Source of the DNA: Callipepla californica brunnescens
Taxonomy: Eukaryota > Chordata > Aves > Galliformes > Odontophoridae
Length of the DNA stretch: 64,000 bases
Assembly: GCA_023055505.1 (NCBI GenBank)
Contig: JALIRH010000018.1
Location: 9,478,646 to 9,542,645, forward strand
Direction of reading: 5' to 3'
Part shown: positions 59,926 through 64,000 of the stretch, piece after piece
Layout of the letters: each line of letters starts with the position of its first letter
Numbering within the stretch: position 1 is the first letter of the stretch
Notes under the pieces: generated by a model
The model's database searches: none
The model's input: only the letters and a program-made list of their open reading frames with translations
Told to the model about the DNA's origin: nothing
Position numbers and translations under genes: made by a program

Positions 59926-62900
59926 CGTAGCTTCTGTGGTCTGTGGCATTTTGCATGGTCCATAAGAATCTATTGAAATCTGGGGAATAGTATTCTTAGT
60001 GAAAAGATAAAGCATGCTATTTTTATATATAGTATAGTCTTAGCTGAAGTTTTTTTCCCTGAGATTAGAAACTTTTGTAACTGGGAATAATGTAACACTA
60101 ATGCAGTTTTCAACAATATTGTGGAATAGTCTGCTGAGGTGAAAACAGTGAATGTAACTGATGAAGCCTATGTTTGTATAATGATTGTTCCAGGGATATA
60201 TTGCAAAGCCAAGCTGTGATTCAACAGTTAGAGTAAACTATAGAATGCCTTCTTTAGAAGATGGTAGCATTGTCTCAGAGCTCTGGTCTAACCTGAAGTA
60301 GTGTTGTGGATGGCACACTTTTTCTTTTTGAGACCAGGTAAGATTTTCCTTGTGTTATGCTCTCATATGTTAACGCACATCTAAGTGGGAAAACATCATT
60401 TAGGAATGGGCTGTGTGTCATAAATTATTTAGTAGACTGTCTTCACTCGTTGTAGATTCCTACTGTTGGCTTTTAGAGAACAAGCAGAGAGCTGAAGTTA
60501 CTGAATTTTCTGTCATATGTTTATTCCTTGTCTGTCTTGGGTATCCCGTTTCTCAGTTGCCCATAAGACAGACCTCCACTAAGCAGTGGGTCCCAAATGT
60601 AGGAAGTGTAAAAATCCCTCAAATGTGGATACAGTGTGAAAAGCTGGAAACTGGCAAAATACAGATGAAAGCTCATGTACATTCTTCATTATAATAATAA
60701 TAGTAGGTCACTGAGCAGCAGTGTTCATCATTTGTTCTGATTTCTTGAGTGAGAAGACTGTGTTTTCTCTGTTAGAAAACATAACAGGACACTACTGATA
60801 GCACAAATTAAAGTGTCAGCTCTTTAACAAGTTCATTGTGAGATGGCCTTCATTGCGCTATGAAGAAATATTGGCTGTGGGAGATTTCTTGACAATTATT
60901 TGACATTGCAGACAGTATTTCATTTGTAATTATTCAGATAAAACAGATGTCTAGTATTTCCCAGTTCTGCTGTTAGTTATGGTAGCACAAATTGCAGATC
61001 AGCCCACCCACAAATACAAAGTGAGAACTGTTAGTGGTTCTTACCTGTTACTAGTTTTAATTGAAAAAATGTCTTCATTTCTATGGTAGGAGTGAAAAGA
61101 TTTTGGATCCACACACTCGGGCAGGATATGCATTGCCTGGAGGACCATTGTTGGGCAGCCTTTGGGAGCTAATGGCTTATCATTTTATGTGATCCAGCTG
61201 TATTTACAATGTAACTAAGTGCCATCTTCTTATGGTTGATCTATCTCCTTTCCTCAAAGTTAGAATTCCCACATCTGATCAAAATAATTTTTTATTTATA
61301 CCGTCTTTACTATTCATAGTATTCAGTGTTGAAACCCTTCCTCCTTGTGCTGTGCTTCCTCAGTCTGTCTCATTGAATTGAGTGTTGTTTCCATATATCA
61401 ACTTTTGTCTGGCCATCATTTGAAGGACCAAATGTGAATGTCACCAGATTGACCAACCGGTCAATTTTCTCAATTGTAGCTAAGCCTTCAGGAGTGTCAT
61501 TCTTACTGAGCTTGTTGGAGGAGACTGCCAGATTCTGGGGCACGTGGCCTCCAGATCTGTTTAGATTATGGTTTTGTCTTTATTTTTGTATTTTTTTCTG
61601 GATATTCAGGGGGCATTAAGCTTTTTCGGTTAATCAGCAGAGAGATGTGTAAAACCCTTATTTCTCACGTTTTCAAGCTGCTTTGTGCAGTTTTCCATTC
61701 TGTGATCTTAAGGTCTACTTCTCATAAAGATAAGTTAAAACACATGCATAGGTTGCTTATGTATTGATGTACTGGCAAATGTCTCATAACACCATCTCTA
61801 ATGTCCCCTCACAAGCCAATTTTTCCCACAGTGGAAACATGTATCCAGATACAGGAATGTAAAATACAGTATTTTCCTGCATCATTGGGCTTATTGCCCA
61901 TTTAGAAATTAAGATCTTCAGTGCAGTGTTCTGAACTTTGCTCTTAATCTTTGTCTTTTCCACGGGGAGAACAGCCCTACTCGCTACCAAGTGCTGATGG
62001 TGGGTCTTCCAGATTATACTGAGCTATTTGTCTTTATTATGCTTTCTAAAGTGAAAGAAACTCTTCACATTTTCACCTTTGATTTAGCACTGATTTTTCA
62101 TATGAAAAATAGTAAGAAATTAAAGAGCAGTAGATGTAAGTGTGGTGACACCTATGCAAAAGAGTTCTGGAGAAATGTTGGGAGAGGTCCCTCAGAATTA
62201 CAGGCCACTTGGAAACCTGCCACTACTGCCTGCCCTTGTACCTTTCCACAGCGTTTCAAAGCAAGTCTTGCTTATTCTATCTTTTGTTACGGCTCAGCCC
62301 TAATCCACATTCCCAAATGACAGAAAAACCCTTGCAATAATGCATTTGAAATCCTAACCTGAATAAATGCAGCAGCCCCAGGCCTTGATTCCCCTTTTTT
62401 TTCTTCTTTTGCCCAGATTTTTGCTTCTGTTGACTTCAAAGGGAATTTACACAGAGGTAGGTACAAGTCCGTGTATCTTCAGTTTCCAAGGGGTCAACAA
62501 CGGAGTAAATGAGGAGAGCCTGTGCTACAGCTCAGCATTCCTACTAAATCATATCTTTTGAGAAAGCACGTTAGCATGTTAGCAAAACTCCAGTTTCTTA
62601 TGGGCTGTTTCCCAAGGCCAGCACAGGTGTTCTTTAAGATGTATAGTTCAATAACATTCTTCTTGGGTTAGTTGTGTGATGCTTTGCTATTTCCTCAAAG
62701 CAAGGTGAGAACAATTCTCTTAGCCAGTGCTGCATGACTTTTAACAAAAATCATGAGAACAGCAGATAAATAAGTTTGGATATAACTCTACAGTGTAATA
62801 CCATCCATTTATAAATGGTTAATAAGTAAACTAGTTTAGAAGTACACCTTCTCTAACTGATTATGGTAATTTAAGTAACTATTTGAATGCACAGAGATGT

Positions 62901-64000
62901 TTTTTTTTAATTATTTTTTTCTCAAGGAATGCCACCTCATTTGTTTATTGTATACATGGACACATAGAAATTAGAAATCTCCCTGAAAATCCACACATTC
63001 ATAAAACAGTTTATATCCAAGCCTTTAAGAAAGCAACTGAAGACTTGGTGTTTTGCATATTTGTAGTCAATGAACAGGAAAAAATACATATATCTATATA
63101 CAATTTTACTACACGATTATACTACTGAAACACTTTAAAAATGAGAGCCATCTGGCACACAAGGGCATGCAAATTTTTCCCCTATAATTTTTTTTTGTTT
63201 TTTTTTCCTTCATTTTTGTTATACAAATTAATCCAATTGAAAATATTTTTCTGCTCTCCTACCATTTCTTCTTTATTTCTTTCTGCTTCCCCACTCATTT
63301 TCAGATGAGTTCATTTAATAGTTCCAAAATTAAATTTGCAAGAAATGCCTGTAAGGGGGGGATACCTTTGTGTTTTAAAAAGTTGGATTTATTTTTAATT
63401 TCCTTGAAAATTACCTTTTTCATGAGACTTATGGAAAATTAAATGAGAAGTGAAAATACTAAAGCAGTGTATTATTGAAAGGTAAGCACATTTTTAATGT
63501 TGAAGTTGAAAAAGGATTGCAGATAAGCCTGATACGCTTTTACAAACATAATTATTTGATTTAATTATTTATGGCTTACTACTATTGCTCTCTAATTAAA
63601 ACAGTGTTATGAGACCTGATCAGGGAGCAGAACCAAATCAAGAGTAGATTATTTTAGAATATTTCTGGAACAAGTACCTTTAATAGCAACATATGTGTAT
63701 ATATATGTATATACATTGAATCTCATTAATGTCAGCAAGTTTTTTTTTTTTTTTCATTTTTAAATACTCTTTGTTTTCTTCAGCAGCAGTTCCCAGCCTA
63801 CAAGGATATTCCTCATTTAGGAAGCAAAGGGTCTAATTCCTTACAGAATTAGGAACAATTTCGTCACATGGAATAAGAGAACATCTCTCACAGGGATAAA
63901 TTAACATTTATTTCTGTCTTCTCTGTGTGAGTAATAGTTACAGAAAAATTGAGGATGAAATGGGTTCATCCAAATTTGTAAGTGTGGGTAGAGGTGGAAG
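59926..64000. other. Region downstream of MID1, no gene recognised
   Basis: AT-rich DNA without a recognisable exon, RNA gene or CR1 tail. It has small simple repeats, such as TATATG runs near 63690-63715 and a T run at 63741-63754. In mammals the next gene beyond the MID1 3' end is CLCN4, convergent with it; none of its exons is seen here, so if synteny holds it begins further on. Confidence 0.6.

Overview
This window is vertebrate, almost certainly bird, nuclear DNA. It carries the 3' two thirds of one gene, MID1 (midline-1, TRIM18), on the + strand. Eight short exons with canonical AG/GT borders lie in AT-rich introns. Their joined product is the last 447 residues (221-667, numbered on the 667-residue mammalian protein) of an E3 ubiquitin ligase that binds microtubules. 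The bird assignment rests on the interspersed repeats. Most are CR1 LINE fragments with the typical short 3' tail of ATTCTRTGA-like repeats, and one is a mariner-like DNA element of the kind known from chicken. No mammalian SINEs or L1 were seen. A galliform is plausible but not proven.

Layout: 1-16031 is the end of the intron that follows the large first coding exon, which encodes RING and the B-boxes and lies upstream of the window. It holds CR1 pieces, a mariner-like element, a hairpin-rich promoter-like stretch near 300-560, and a nested CR1 pair at 12918-14592. The exons are 16032-16127 and 29812-29919 (coiled coil), 32897-33045 and 36390-36517 (coiled-coil end and COS box), 43034-43177 and 52223-52384 (fibronectin type III), and 54781-54988 and 56665-57013 (PRY/SPRY, B30.2, with stop codon). 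The cumulative coding length fits human MID1 exactly if the missing first exon supplies 220 codons, so nothing is lost or frameshifted. The 3' UTR probably runs from 57014 to about 59925, ending after an AATAAA at 59904. From there to 64000 no gene is recognised.

The introns hold one larger thing I could not identify. On the minus strand at about 38940-40990 there is a coding-like but broken tract, perhaps a retrocopied gene, which would be uncommon in a bird genome. I found no RNA gene, CRISPR array or second intact protein gene, and no new biological system. The interest is in how repeats and relics sit inside a conserved developmental gene.
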